DNA from: Zoogloea sp.
GTDB taxonomy: Bacteria > Pseudomonadota > Gammaproteobacteria > Burkholderiales > Rhodocyclaceae
DNA length: 64,000 nt
Direction: 5' to 3'
NCBI RefSeq assembly: GCF_028689785.1
Contig: NZ_JAQVCN010000014.1
Coordinates: forward strand, 1-64,000
In this document: positions 27,860 to 35,933 of the stretch, piece by piece
Layout: each line of letters opens with the position of its first letter
How positions within the stretch are numbered: position 1 is the stretch's first letter
Position numbers and translations under genes: made by a program
The notes under the pieces: generated by a model
What the model was told of the DNA's origin: nothing
Seen by the model: only the letters and a program-made list of their open reading frames with translations
The model's database searches: none

Positions 27860-27930
27860 CGCGTGCTCCTGTTGATGTGAGGGTGTCGGCGTCGAGCCGT
27901 TGTCGTTCCGGGTTGAGTGCCGAGAGGTGT

Positions 27931-28494
27931 TCAGGGGCGCTCGGCGAGGGCTCTTTCGACGGCGTTCACCAGGGTGCGGCTGTCTGGAGGGGTGGTGCTG
28001 GGAAAGCTGAGCACCTTCCGGCCGCCGCGATCGATCAGGTATTTGTGGAAGTTCCACTTGGGCCTCTCGCCGGTTGCGGAGGCAAGCTGGCGGTAGAGGG
28101 GGTTGGTAGCCGCTCCGGTGACATCGCTCTTGGCGAACATCGGAAACTTGACACCGTAGGTGAGGCGGCAAAAGTCGGCGATCTCCTTGTTGCTGCCCGG
28201 CTCCTGGCTGCCAAAATCATTGGACGGAAAACCCACCACCACCAGACCCTGGTCCCGGTATTTGGCGTACATCTTCTCCAGCCCGTCGTACTGGCCGGTG
28301 AAGCCGCAGTAGCTGGCGGTATTGACCACCAGCACGACCTTGCCCCGGTACTGGCACAGGGACTGAGGTGCGTCGTCCTGAAGCCGAGGGAAGGTGTGGT
28401 CAAGCAAGGCCGGACAGGCCTCGGTAGCGGCGTGGGCGGCACCGGTGGCGAACACGGCGGCAGCGAGAAGGAAGTGGCGCAGGACAGGCATCAT
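27931..28494 (-). CDS. Exported glutathione-peroxidase-family protein
   Basis: 187 residues with a signal peptide (ending GAAHA near residue 22), so probably periplasmic. Peroxidatic Cys in VVNTASYCGFTGQYDG, Gln in FPSNDFGSQEPG, and the Trp-Asn pair in KWNFHKYLID complete the catalytic tetrad. It uses Cys, not selenocysteine. Reduction of lipid hydroperoxides would fit the membrane-oxidation theme of the operon. It starts 10 bp after the small membrane-protein gene. Confidence 0.9.
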   Translation of the reverse strand: MMPVLRHFLLAAAVFATGAAHAATEACPALLDHTFPRLQDDAPQSLCQYRGKVVLVVNTASYCGFTGQYDGLEKMYAKYRDQGLVVVGFPSNDFGSQEPGSNKEIADFCRLTYGVKFPMFAKSDVTGAATNPLYRQLASATGERPKWNFHKYLIDRGGRKVLSFPSTTPPDSRTLVNAVERALAERP

Positions 28495-28504
28495 CGTCTC
28501 CCGA

Positions 28505-28714
28505 TCACAGGCCGGCGTTCTGATGCAGGAAGATCTTGACCGTCAGATCGTCGTCCTGGACAAACACCGAAGCATCCTGAACCTCGACCGATGCGCCCAG
28601 CCCCCCGAACACATGCGGCTGGGCGGCCATACGCTGAACGCCAAAGGCCACGGCACCTAGCACCAGAAGGGAGAAGAGCACCCCAACGGGGGTTTCAACG
28701 CGTTGAGTGTTCAT
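28505..28714 (-). CDS. Small single-pass membrane protein, first gene of the lipid operon
   Basis: 69 residues. A hydrophobic segment (VLFSLLVLGAVAFGVQRM) near the N terminus, then a short acidic exported tail (SVEVQDASVFVQDDDLTVKI). No family recognised. ATG 28714 is chosen: its ribosome-binding AGGA is part of the operator palindrome at 28720-28732, mirroring the arrangement of the divergent regulator gene. First gene after the promoter. Confidence 0.65.
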   Translation of the reverse strand: MNTQRVETPVGVLFSLLVLGAVAFGVQRMAAQPHVFGGLGASVEVQDASVFVQDDDLTVKIFLHQNAGL

Positions 28715-28719
28715 GGTGT

Positions 28720-28732
28720 TTGTCCTGGACAA
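28720..28732. promoter_or_regulatory. Operator copy 1 for the MerR/B12 regulator (predicted)
   Basis: TTGTCCTGGACAA, a perfect 13-bp palindrome. It contains the ribosome-binding site of the small membrane-protein gene and the -35 of the divergent regulator promoter. The same core recurs 63 bp away (centre to centre), six helical turns. Confidence 0.65.
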
Positions 28733-28754
28733 TTAGAGGGTACACCCCTACACT
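28726..28754 (+). promoter_or_regulatory. Predicted promoter of the MerR/B12 regulator gene
   Basis: -35 TGGACA (28726-28731, inside operator copy 1), 17-bp spacer, -10 TACACT (28749-28754). Binding of a repressor to either operator copy would block it. Confidence 0.45.
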
Positions 28755-28778
28755 AGGATCAAATCATCGTCATGTCAA
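28750..28778 (-). promoter_or_regulatory. Predicted promoter of the lipid/peroxidase operon
   Basis: On the minus strand a consensus -35 TTGACA (28778-28773), 17-bp spacer and -10 TAGTGT (28755-28750). Its -10 lies opposite the -10 of the regulator promoter, so the two promoters compete. Confidence 0.5.
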
Positions 28779-28780
28779 CA

Positions 28781-28797
28781 TTTTGTCCAGGACAAAA
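28781..28797. promoter_or_regulatory. Operator copy 2 for the MerR/B12 regulator (predicted)
   Basis: TTTTGTCCAGGACAAAA, a 17-bp palindrome with a central A. It ends one base before the regulator ATG (28799) and contains its ribosome-binding AGGA, so binding would also hinder translation start or elongation of transcripts. Confidence 0.65.
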
Positions 28798-28798
28798 T

Positions 28799-29734
28799 AT
28801 GAACACTTCACTCCAACCTGCAGGCCTCCCGATTGCTGCGGTTGAACGTGACACAGGCCTGGCTAAAGACACCCTGCGTGTCTGGGAGCGCCGTTACGGC
28901 TTTCCGCAACCCGACCGTGACGCCAACGGGGAGCGGGTCTATCCCCTGGTACAGGTAGACAAGCTGCGCCTGCTGCGGCGTCTGATCGACCAGGGGCTGC
29001 GCCCGGCAAAGATCATTCCGCTGGAACTGCAGGCTCTGACGGCGCTGCTCGACGAGATTGGCAAACCCCGCGACGAGGGCGACCCGGAGCGCAGTGCCCA
29101 GTTCGCCGCCATCCTCAAGTTCGTGCGCCTGCATCTGCATGAGGACTTGCGCCGCAGCCTGCAGCAACTGCTGATGAAGCTCGGCCTGCAGCGCTTCGTC
29201 TGTGAGGTGGTGGCCCCCCTCAACCAGCTGGTCGGCGATGCCTGGCTGCGCGGCGAGCTGGAGGTGCCGGAAGAGCATTTGTACACCGAGCAGATCCAGA
29301 ACATCCTGCGGGCTTCAATCGGTGCCCACCCGTCCCCCCGCAGCGGCCGGCCGGTGGTGATGCTGACCACCTTTCCTGAGGAGCAGCATGCCCTCGGCCT
29401 GCTGATGGTCGAAGCGGCCATCACACCAGAGGGCGCCTGTTGTGTCTCGCTGGGCACCCAGACCCCCCTGGAGGACATCCGCAACGCCGCGTCGGACGGG
29501 CGATTCGACATCGTCGCCCTGTCCTTCAGCTCGGCATACCCCACCCGCCAGGCCATTGAGGGCCTGCGCCGCCTGCGTGCAGGCCTGCCCGAGCAGGTGA
29601 GCCTGTGGGCCGGCGGTTCGGCCGTGCACGGCGCGGCGCGCAAGCTCCCGGGGATTACCGTATTTGAATCCATCGACACCCTGCCAGCCGCCCTTGCGGC
29701 ATGGCGCACCGGGGCCGGCCTGAATCAGCCGTAA
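28799..29734 (+). CDS. MerR-family coenzyme-B12 photoreceptor regulator (CarH/LitR type)
   Basis: 311 residues from ATG 28799; the in-frame ATG at 28772 would put the operator inside the gene. The MerR HTH is clear (AVERDTGLAKDTLRVWERRY, FPQPDRDANGERVYPLVQV). The light-sensing part keeps the CarH signature W-x9-EH (Trp149, Glu159-His160 in AWLRGELEVPEEH) and the cobalamin motif E-x-H-x-x-G (EQHALG, His197 as lower ligand), followed by LSFS and AGGSA of the B12-binding fold. Proteins with these residues bind adenosylcobalamin, repress in the dark as tetramers, and fall apart in light. It should control the divergent operon and itself. It overlaps gluQ by 10 bp at the tails. Confidence 0.88.
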   Translation: MNTSLQPAGLPIAAVERDTGLAKDTLRVWERRYGFPQPDRDANGERVYPLVQVDKLRLLRRLIDQGLRPAKIIPLELQALTALLDEIGKPRDEGDPERSAQFAAILKFVRLHLHEDLRRSLQQLLMKLGLQRFVCEVVAPLNQLVGDAWLRGELEVPEEHLYTEQIQNILRASIGAHPSPRSGRPVVMLTTFPEEQHALGLLMVEAAITPEGACCVSLGTQTPLEDIRNAASDGRFDIVALSFSSAYPTRQAIEGLRRLRAGLPEQVSLWAGGSAVHGAARKLPGITVFESIDTLPAALAAWRTGAGLNQP

Positions 29735-30654
29735 GCCGGCATCGGAGCGAAACGCCGCCGGGGCACCCGCGCCAGAGACCAGTTAGCCATGGCCCACTGC
29801 CACACCGCATCCAGGCCGGACTCCACCAGGCCGGCCGGCGGCGCCTGCCCCAGGAAGTCCAGGGCATCCATCAGCACCCGTGCCGGATCCTGCCCATCCA
29901 CGCTGCGCGCCAGGGTCTGCTTGGACAACTTCTCACCCGCCCCATTGGTCGCCACCGGAAGATGGACGTAGGCCGGGGTCGGGTAGCCGAGCAGGCCTTG
30001 CAGCACGATCTGGCGGGCCGTCGAATCGAGCAGGTCTGCACCCCGCAGCACTTCCGTCACCCCGGCCTCGGCGTCATCCACCACCACGGCAAGCTGATAG
30101 GCAAACAGGCCATCGGCCCGCCGCAGCACAAAGTCCCCCACATCGGCCGCCACGTCCTCTTCAATCACGCCCTGCACCCCGTCGTCGAAACGGATCAGCC
30201 CCGCAGGCACCCGCAGACGCCAGGCGCGGGCCTCCCGCCCCGGTGCCAACCCGGCCCGGCAAGTGCCGGGATAACGCCGGGTGCCGTCCCGGGCAAGGGC
30301 GGAATCAGCCATTTCCCTGCGGGTGCACGCACAACCGAAGAGCATGCCGGCTGCCTCAAGGCGCTCGAAAGCCAGCTGATAGGCCGCCGTGCGCCGCGTC
30401 TGCCACACCACCTCGCCATCCCAGGCAAAACCATAGGCATCGAGGGTACGCAGGATAGCGTCGGCAGCGCCGGGAACGCTGCGCGGTGCGTCCACATCCT
30501 CGATGCGCAGCAGCCAGCGCCCGCCCCGGGTACGCACCGACAGACAGCTGCCCAGGGCGGCAACCATCGAACCGAAATGCAGCGGTCCGGTGGGTGAGGG
30601 GGCAAAACGCCCCACCAGCGGAATCGACGCCATGCCCGACGATTTATTCTCCAT
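29725..30654 (-). CDS. gluQ: Glutamyl-Q tRNA(Asp) synthetase
   Basis: 309 residues, the length of GluQ rather than full GltX (no anticodon-binding domain). Class I signatures RFAPSPTGPLHFGS and KLSKQTLA are present, as is the zinc-binding Cys region (FGCACTRREM and CRAGLAPG). It attaches glutamate to queuosine in the wobble position of tRNA-Asp. ATG 30654 is the longest start; ATG 30633 gives a tighter N terminus. The 245-bp stretch to the next gene shows one 7-bp inverted repeat (30788-30813) and no clear promoter. Confidence 0.93.
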   Translation of the reverse strand: MENKSSGMASIPLVGRFAPSPTGPLHFGSMVAALGSCLSVRTRGGRWLLRIEDVDAPRSVPGAADAILRTLDAYGFAWDGEVVWQTRRTAAYQLAFERLEAAGMLFGCACTRREMADSALARDGTRRYPGTCRAGLAPGREARAWRLRVPAGLIRFDDGVQGVIEEDVAADVGDFVLRRADGLFAYQLAVVVDDAEAGVTEVLRGADLLDSTARQIVLQGLLGYPTPAYVHLPVATNGAGEKLSKQTLARSVDGQDPARVLMDALDFLGQAPPAGLVESGLDAVWQWAMANWSLARVPRRRFAPMPAYG

Positions 30655-30899
30655 GCATTTTTATCCACACCAAAGACACAACGTTAAACAAATCAGTCGC
30701 TTACCCGATCCGGGCGAAACCCCTATGACTTTCGGCATATTCCGCTTCTCCACATGCCCCCGGATAATCGGCCCGGCATTTCGGGAGCACTGCCCGAGGG
30801 CATTGTGGCAGTGATCCGTCGGCCCCCCAACTCCCAGCCAGGCCCGCTGCTGCCAGCCATGACTTTCCGCCCCAGGCCGACACACCCGACCCCTACCGC

Positions 30900-32786
30900 A
30901 TGAAACCTGGCAGCCTTTCCCTTCTCCGTACGGGTACGGATGTGCCGCACGCGGCATCCACGGGTCAGGGCAGACATCCGGATGTCCTGCGTAGCCTTCG
31001 CCGCGCCCATCTGCTTGGTCAGCTCGCCAGCGTCGTCACGGTCGTCGGTCTGTGGCCCCATATCGCCAGCCCCTGGCAGCTGCTGCTGTGGTGGTTGGGG
31101 GCAAGCATCTCCCAGGCACTCCTCGCCCGCACGATCCACCCGACGCGGTTGGCGCGCTCAGGCACACCCATCCATGACCCCTTCTTGCGCCACTACCTCC
31201 TCTCCGCCATCGCGGCGGTGGGCGGCGGCGCGTGGGGCACCCTGGCCCTGGTTGGCCCCTACGAGGCCGGCCCCCAGGCCCAGGCCATCCTGTTCATGGC
31301 CCTTGGTGGGGTCACCCTGGCCGGTGCCGGCATCCTGTTTGCCAGCCGCAGCGCCTGCGCGGTGTTCGTCACCGCCGCGCAACTGCCCCTGTTCATCCAG
31401 ACCGTTGTCAACCCCCCAGCCAGCCTACCCCACGCCAGCCTCTTCCTGGGCGTGTTCGTACTCTTCGCCCTGACCCTCAACGACCTCATCGCAGCCTCCC
31501 GCGACGGTCAGCCCCAGATCGGCGCCGAAGCTGCCGAGCTCGCCAGCATCCAGCAGGCCATGCTCGACAACACCACCGAAGCCATCGTGCTGTCGCACGG
31601 GCACCGTATCCAGCGCTGGAACCAGCACTTCCCGGAAGTCATGCACTGGACGCGGGTCAACATCGCCGGGCGGCGTCTGGCAGCCTGCTTCAGCAGCCGC
31701 GCGGAATGGCGCCGGCACGCCCGCGCCGCCATCGACACCCTGGATCGAGGCGAAACCTACCGAACCGTCACCCGCCTGCGCCGCGGGGACGGCAGCGATT
31801 TCTGGGCCGAAATCTCCGGGCGGAGGGCCGGCGGCAGCGAGTTGCCGGCGCACGTCGTGTGGACAGCCTCCGACATCTCCGAGCGCGTCAGCACCGAGGC
31901 TCGGGACAACCTGGCCCACACCGAGCTGGCGGCGCTCCTCCGGCAGAGCGCCGACTGGTACTGGGAGACCGATAGCCAGCACCGACTGATGCAGATCGCC
32001 CCGCTGGCGATGGCGGCCGACGACAGCCTGCAGCATCACATCGGCCGCAGGTGGTGGCAGTTCCAGCGCAGCGGCCAAAGCGCCCGCCTGGCCCACGGCG
32101 TGCTGCGCAAGACCTTCGAGCAACGCGACGGCTTCCGCGACCTTCCGGTGGATGTGCCCGACGGCAGCCACACGCCACGGCGCCTGCAGCTCAGCGGGAC
32201 TCCCCGGCACGACGAGCACGGCAGCTTCACCGGCTACCACGGCATCGCCACCGACGTCACAGAACGGATCCGCGACCGGGAGCGCATCCATTTCCTGGCC
32301 TATTACGACGCCCTCACCAGCCTGCCCAACCGCCGCCTGTTGATGGATCGGCTCGGTCAGTCCATTGCCCGCGCCCAACGTTACCAGGAGTACGTCGGCG
32401 TGATTCTGGTGGATGTGGACGACTTCAAGCGCATCAACGACCTGGCCGGCCATGGCACCGGCGACCGGATCCTGGTGGAGATGGCCGACCGGCTGCGCCA
32501 CAGCGTGCGCTCCTGCGACACCGTGGCCCGACTGGAGGGTGACGCCTTCGTGATCCTGCTGCCCGAACTCGAAACCGCTGGTGCTGCCCAGCCGGTGGCC
32601 GCCAAGCTCCTGTCAATCCTGCTGCAACCCCTGGTGCAGCCTTCTCCCCGCAACATGCTGGGCGCCAGCCTCGGCATCGCCACCTTCCCCAACGACGCCA
32701 GCAACGCCGAAGACCTGCTGCGCATCGCCGACGGTCGCATGCTCCGCGCCAAGCGCCGCGGCGGGCAGCGCATCGAATGCGCCTGA
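30900..32786 (+). CDS. Membrane PAS sensor with degenerate GGDEF domain
   Basis: 628 residues. Five or six hydrophobic helices (about 38-200), then two PAS domains (about 215-335 and 340-455; QAMLDNTTEAIVLSHGHRI and LRQSADWYWETDSQHRLM), then a GGDEF domain starting FLAYYDALTSLPNRRLLMDR. The active-site motif is EGDAF (546-550) instead of GGDEF, so diguanylate cyclase activity is unlikely. The inhibitory-site RxxD is kept five residues before it (RSCD, 537-540), which suggests c-di-GMP binding as an effector. No EAL domain. Stands alone. Confidence 0.85.
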   Translation: MKPGSLSLLRTGTDVPHAASTGQGRHPDVLRSLRRAHLLGQLASVVTVVGLWPHIASPWQLLLWWLGASISQALLARTIHPTRLARSGTPIHDPFLRHYLLSAIAAVGGGAWGTLALVGPYEAGPQAQAILFMALGGVTLAGAGILFASRSACAVFVTAAQLPLFIQTVVNPPASLPHASLFLGVFVLFALTLNDLIAASRDGQPQIGAEAAELASIQQAMLDNTTEAIVLSHGHRIQRWNQHFPEVMHWTRVNIAGRRLAACFSSRAEWRRHARAAIDTLDRGETYRTVTRLRRGDGSDFWAEISGRRAGGSELPAHVVWTASDISERVSTEARDNLAHTELAALLRQSADWYWETDSQHRLMQIAPLAMAADDSLQHHIGRRWWQFQRSGQSARLAHGVLRKTFEQRDGFRDLPVDVPDGSHTPRRLQLSGTPRHDEHGSFTGYHGIATDVTERIRDRERIHFLAYYDALTSLPNRRLLMDRLGQSIARAQRYQEYVGVILVDVDDFKRINDLAGHGTGDRILVEMADRLRHSVRSCDTVARLEGDAFVILLPELETAGAAQPVAAKLLSILLQPLVQPSPRNMLGASLGIATFPNDASNAEDLLRIADGRMLRAKRRGGQRIECA

Positions 32787-32805
32787 GCCCGCCCGAGGGC
32801 GCATC

Positions 32806-33672
32806 TCAGACGTAGCGCAAACGCCGGCTGCGCTCCAGGCGCTCGGCAAAGCGCGGAAAATCGAGACCGGTGCGTTGCCGCAGAGCTTTGGCCTGATTGC
32901 CTATCTCGCGCCAGCGGGGGGCGAACCCCGGCGCCCGGATGGCCAGCACGATGTCGTTGCCGTCCGGCAGCGAAATGCTCAGCACCCGATCGTCAAAGAC
33001 ACCGGCGATCATGTCCAGATGGGCCTCCCGGTCGGCCCGCTCGCCGGCCAGATTGGCCACCATCAGCCCGCGCCCGGCCAGGGCGTCATGCACCGTCTGA
33101 TAGAAGTGGCTGGAGCTCACCGAGCCCGACAGGCCATGGCGATCGAAGGCATCCATCATGATCACGTCGGGGCGCTCGTCCCAGCCGGCGCTCTCGATGA
33201 CCGCATCGGCCCCGTCGCCCTCCCGCACCTGCAGGCGGGCATCGTCGGGCGGCAACTCGAACTCGTCACGGAAGGCGATCACCCGGGGGTCGATCTCCAC
33301 CACCGTGATGCGCGCCGACCCTACGTGCCGGTAGCAGAACTTGGCCAGCGAACCGCCCCCGAGGCCCAGCATGAGCATGTGGCGCGGCTTGGGCAGGAAG
33401 AGCAGGAAGCTCATCATCGCCTGGGTGTAGTCCAGCTCCAGGGCGAAGGGGTCCTTCAGGCTCATGGTGCTCTGGATCAGGGACAGGGAGAAATGCAGGC
33501 TGCGGGTACTGCCGTCGTCGATCACGAAAGGCTTGTCGTAAGCCCCCGACACCACCTGGCCAAGCACCGCGCGGGTGTCGCAATCCGCCGGCTCAAGCAG
33601 GCGGATGGTGTCGCTGTCGGAAAAAAAAGGGCTGGGCAGTACCAGTACGGAGGGTGTTTCAGCGGGAGGCAC
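32806..33672 (-). CDS. Spermidine-synthase-like methyltransferase-fold protein
   Basis: 288 residues. The nucleotide-binding core is MLMLGLGGGSLAKFCYRHVG then VVEIDPRVIAFRDEF, and the acidic pair expected near the active site is present as MMDAFDRHGLSG. Overall it belongs to the spermidine synthase/polyamine aminopropyltransferase superfamily, but many such bacterial proteins are not true spermidine synthases. It lies 53 bp downstream of zur on the same strand, so it may be Zur-controlled. Confidence 0.75.
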   Translation of the reverse strand: MPPAETPSVLVLPSPFFSDSDTIRLLEPADCDTRAVLGQVVSGAYDKPFVIDDGSTRSLHFSLSLIQSTMSLKDPFALELDYTQAMMSFLLFLPKPRHMLMLGLGGGSLAKFCYRHVGSARITVVEIDPRVIAFRDEFELPPDDARLQVREGDGADAVIESAGWDERPDVIMMDAFDRHGLSGSVSSSHFYQTVHDALAGRGLMVANLAGERADREAHLDMIAGVFDDRVLSISLPDGNDIVLAIRAPGFAPRWREIGNQAKALRQRTGLDFPRFAERLERSRRLRYV

Positions 33673-33725
33673 GGCGGGGGAAGGAACGAAGGCGGGGCTG
33701 CATTGTAAGCCCGCGGCCGGAACAT

Positions 33726-34199
33726 TCAGGGTGCCGCCCGGCAGGCCGGGCAGACCGCACCGATCTCCACCTCGGGGCTCTCCAGCTGATGCCCCGCCGC
33801 CGCCAGACTGGCCGCCAGGGCCCCCATCACCGCATCATCCTGCAACTCCGTCACCCCGTTGCAGCGCGGGCACACCAGAAACAAGCCCGGCATCTGCGCC
33901 TGGTGGCAGTGCTGGCTGCAGGCCACGAAGAGGTTCATGCGCCCGACCTTGTGGGCCAGCCCCTGCTCGATCAGGAAATCCAACGCCCGATAGACGGTGG
34001 GTGGTGACGCTCCCGGCTTGTCGGCCTTGATCCGCTCCAGCAGATCGTAGGCCTTCAAGCCCCTTGGATGACGCAGCAACAGCGCCAGCACCAGGCGCCG
34101 GATAGGCGTCAAGCTGGCGCCACGGCTGCGGCAGCTCGCCTCGGCCTGATCGAGGAAGCCGGTTTCGACAGCGTCTGGGGAGGGGGCGGCAGTATTCAT
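33726..34199 (-). CDS. zur: Zinc uptake regulator, Fur family
   Basis: 157 residues from ATG 34199; GTG 34211 is an in-frame alternative and neither has a clear ribosome-binding site. The winged helix is visible ([39 protein letters not shown]), as is the His-rich regulatory region [13 protein letters not shown]. Structural Cys pairs are CPRC and CPAC. Its placement facing a Zur-box-like palindrome and a set of zinc-linked paralogues makes Zur, rather than Fur or PerR, the firm reading. It represses at high zinc. Confidence 0.92.
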   Translation of the reverse strand: MNTAAPSPDAVETGFLDQAEASCRSRGASLTPIRRLVLALLLRHPRGLKAYDLLERIKADKPGASPPTVYRALDFLIEQGLAHKVGRMNLFVACSQHCHQAQMPGLFLVCPRCNGVTELQDDAVMGALAASLAAAGHQLESPEVEIGAVCPACRAAP

Positions 34200-34223
34200 G
34201 GGGGAGTTCACACGAGCAGCAGT

Positions 34224-34241
34224 GCAATGTTATAACATTGC
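34224..34241. promoter_or_regulatory. Zur box (predicted operator)
   Basis: GCAATGTTATAACATTGC is an exact 18-bp palindrome containing the ATGTTATAACAT core of proteobacterial Zur sites. It lies 24 bp before the zur start and 25 bp before the hisI start, so one operator can control both directions. It is the only such site I found in the island. Confidence 0.8.
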
Positions 34242-34266
34242 GATTCAAACAGATTGTCAGGCCACC

Positions 34267-34707
34267 ATGTTAACCCGACTTGAGTCTGCCCCTCCCGGCA
34301 GCCAGCTCCCCCTGGAGGCCGTGCTCGACACCCTGCCCTGGAACCAAGATGGCCTGATCACCGCGATCGCCCAGCAACACGATTCGGGCGAGGTGTTGAT
34401 GCTGGCCTGGATGAACCGGGCGGCCTTCGCGGAAACCCTGAGCACGGGCCAGGCCTGCTACTGGTCCCGCTCCCGGCACAGCCTGTGGCGCAAGGGGGAA
34501 ACCTCCGGCTGCCGGCAACGTGTCATCGATGTCCGCTTCGACTGCGACGGCGACGCCGTGCTGCTGCTGGTGGACCAGCTCGGTGGCGCCTGCCATACCG
34601 GGCGGCGCAGCTGCTTTTACAACGGCGTGCGCGGTGACCGGGTCGAAGTCCTCGACGCCCCACTCCCTGCCCTGCCCAAGCCGATTTCCGCCAAGGAGAC
34701 CCCATGA
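34267..34707 (+). CDS. hisI: Phosphoribosyl-AMP cyclohydrolase, zinc-responsive paralogue
   Basis: 146 residues. The HisI core is complete: [36 protein letters not shown], the metal-binding [14 protein letters not shown] and [11 protein letters not shown]. It opens the phosphoribosyl-AMP ring in histidine synthesis. No other his genes are nearby. HisI copies next to zur and COG0523 genes are a known zinc-limitation pattern, replacing or backing up the zinc-dependent housekeeping enzyme. ATG 34267 follows the Zur box. It overlaps the next gene by 4 bp. Confidence 0.9.
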   Translation: MLTRLESAPPGSQLPLEAVLDTLPWNQDGLITAIAQQHDSGEVLMLAWMNRAAFAETLSTGQACYWSRSRHSLWRKGETSGCRQRVIDVRFDCDGDAVLLLVDQLGGACHTGRRSCFYNGVRGDRVEVLDAPLPALPKPISAKETP

Positions 34708-35933
34708 CCCCGTCCTCCCGGGCCAGACTGCCCGTCACCGTCCTGTCCGGCTTCCTCGGTGCCGGCAAGACCACCCTGCTCAACCACGTCCTGCACAACC
34801 GGCAAGGCCTCAAGGTGGCGGTCATCGTCAATGACATGTCCGAGGTCAACATCGACGCCCGCCTGGTGGCCGAAGGCGGCGCCGAGCTGTCCCGCTCCGA
34901 GGAAAGACTGGTCGAGATGAGCAATGGCTGCATCTGCTGCACCCTGCGTGAAGACCTGCTGGTGGAGATCCGCCACCTGGCAGAGGAAGGCCGTTTCGAC
35001 TACCTGCTCATCGAATCCACTGGCATCTCGGAGCCGCTGCCGGTGGCGGAAACCTTCACCTTCCGGGACGAGAACGGCGTCAGCCTGTCCGACATCGCCC
35101 GTCTCGACACGCTGGTCACCGTCGTCGACGCCTTCAACTTCCTGCGCGACTACGGCTCCACCGACTACCTGGCCGACCGGGGCGAGAGCCTGGGCGAGGA
35201 AGACCAGCGCACCGTCGTGAACCTGCTGGTGGATCAGGTGGAATTCTGCGACGTCATCGTCCTCAACAAGACCGACCTGCTGGACGCTGCCGAGCTGGAG
35301 CGTCTGGACGGCCTGCTGAAGAACCTCAATCCCCGCGCCGACATCGTCCGCGCCCGCTTCGGCCAGGTGCCCCTGGAGCGCATCCTCGACACCGGGCGCT
35401 TTGACTTCGCCGCCGCGGCCGAAGCGCCGGGGTGGCTGGCCGAACTGCGCGGCGAGCACGTGCCGGAAACCGAGGAGTACGGCATCACCAGCTTCGTGTA
35501 CCGGGCCCGGCGCCCCTTCCATCCCCAGCGTTTCCATGAATGGATCAACCAGGAGTGGCCCGGCGTAGTCCGTTCCAAGGGCTACTTCTGGCTGGCCAGC
35601 CGCCCCACCATGGTGGGCAGTTGGTCCCAGGCCGGGGCGGTGGTCCGTCACGAGCTGGCCGGGCTGTGGTGGGCCGCCGTGCCGCGGGACCGCTGGCCCT
35701 CGGACGAGGAAGGCCTCGCCGCCATCCGTGCCCGCTGGGACGACGCCGTCGGCGACGCCCAGCAGGAGCTGGTCCTGATCGGCATCGACATGGACGAAGT
35801 TGCCCTCCGCGCCCGCCTGGACGCCTGCCTGCTGAACGACGCCGAGTACGCCAGCCGTCCCGCGGCATGGACGCAGCTGGCCGACCCCTTTCCCCGCTGG
35901 GCCTTTGCCGGTCAGGAGCAAGCCCATGAGTGA
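34704..35933 (+). CDS. COG0523 zinc-metallochaperone-type GTPase, first copy (ZigA-like)
   Basis: 409 residues. P-loop [15 protein letters not shown], the metal-binding CxCC motif [10 protein letters not shown], the switch ESTGISEP, and NKTDLL for guanine. The C-terminal CobW_C domain has the long ZigA-type ending ([25 protein letters not shown]). GTP-driven delivery of zinc to client enzymes is the accepted view for this family; the clients could be the paralogues encoded here. Confidence 0.9.
   Translation: MTPSSRARLPVTVLSGFLGAGKTTLLNHVLHNRQGLKVAVIVNDMSEVNIDARLVAEGGAELSRSEERLVEMSNGCICCTLREDLLVEIRHLAEEGRFDYLLIESTGISEPLPVAETFTFRDENGVSLSDIARLDTLVTVVDAFNFLRDYGSTDYLADRGESLGEEDQRTVVNLLVDQVEFCDVIVLNKTDLLDAAELERLDGLLKNLNPRADIVRARFGQVPLERILDTGRFDFAAAAEAPGWLAELRGEHVPETEEYGITSFVYRARRPFHPQRFHEWINQEWPGVVRSKGYFWLASRPTMVGSWSQAGAVVRHELAGLWWAAVPRDRWPSDEEGLAAIRARWDDAVGDAQQELVLIGIDMDEVALRARLDACLLNDAEYASRPAAWTQLADPFPRWAFAGQEQAHE

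Noticed and set aside
30788-30813. An operator or terminator upstream of the degenerate GGDEF gene (CACTGCC/GGCAGTG)
   Set aside because: Seven-bp arms around 12 bases are expected by chance in this base composition, and it has no T-run or promoter context.
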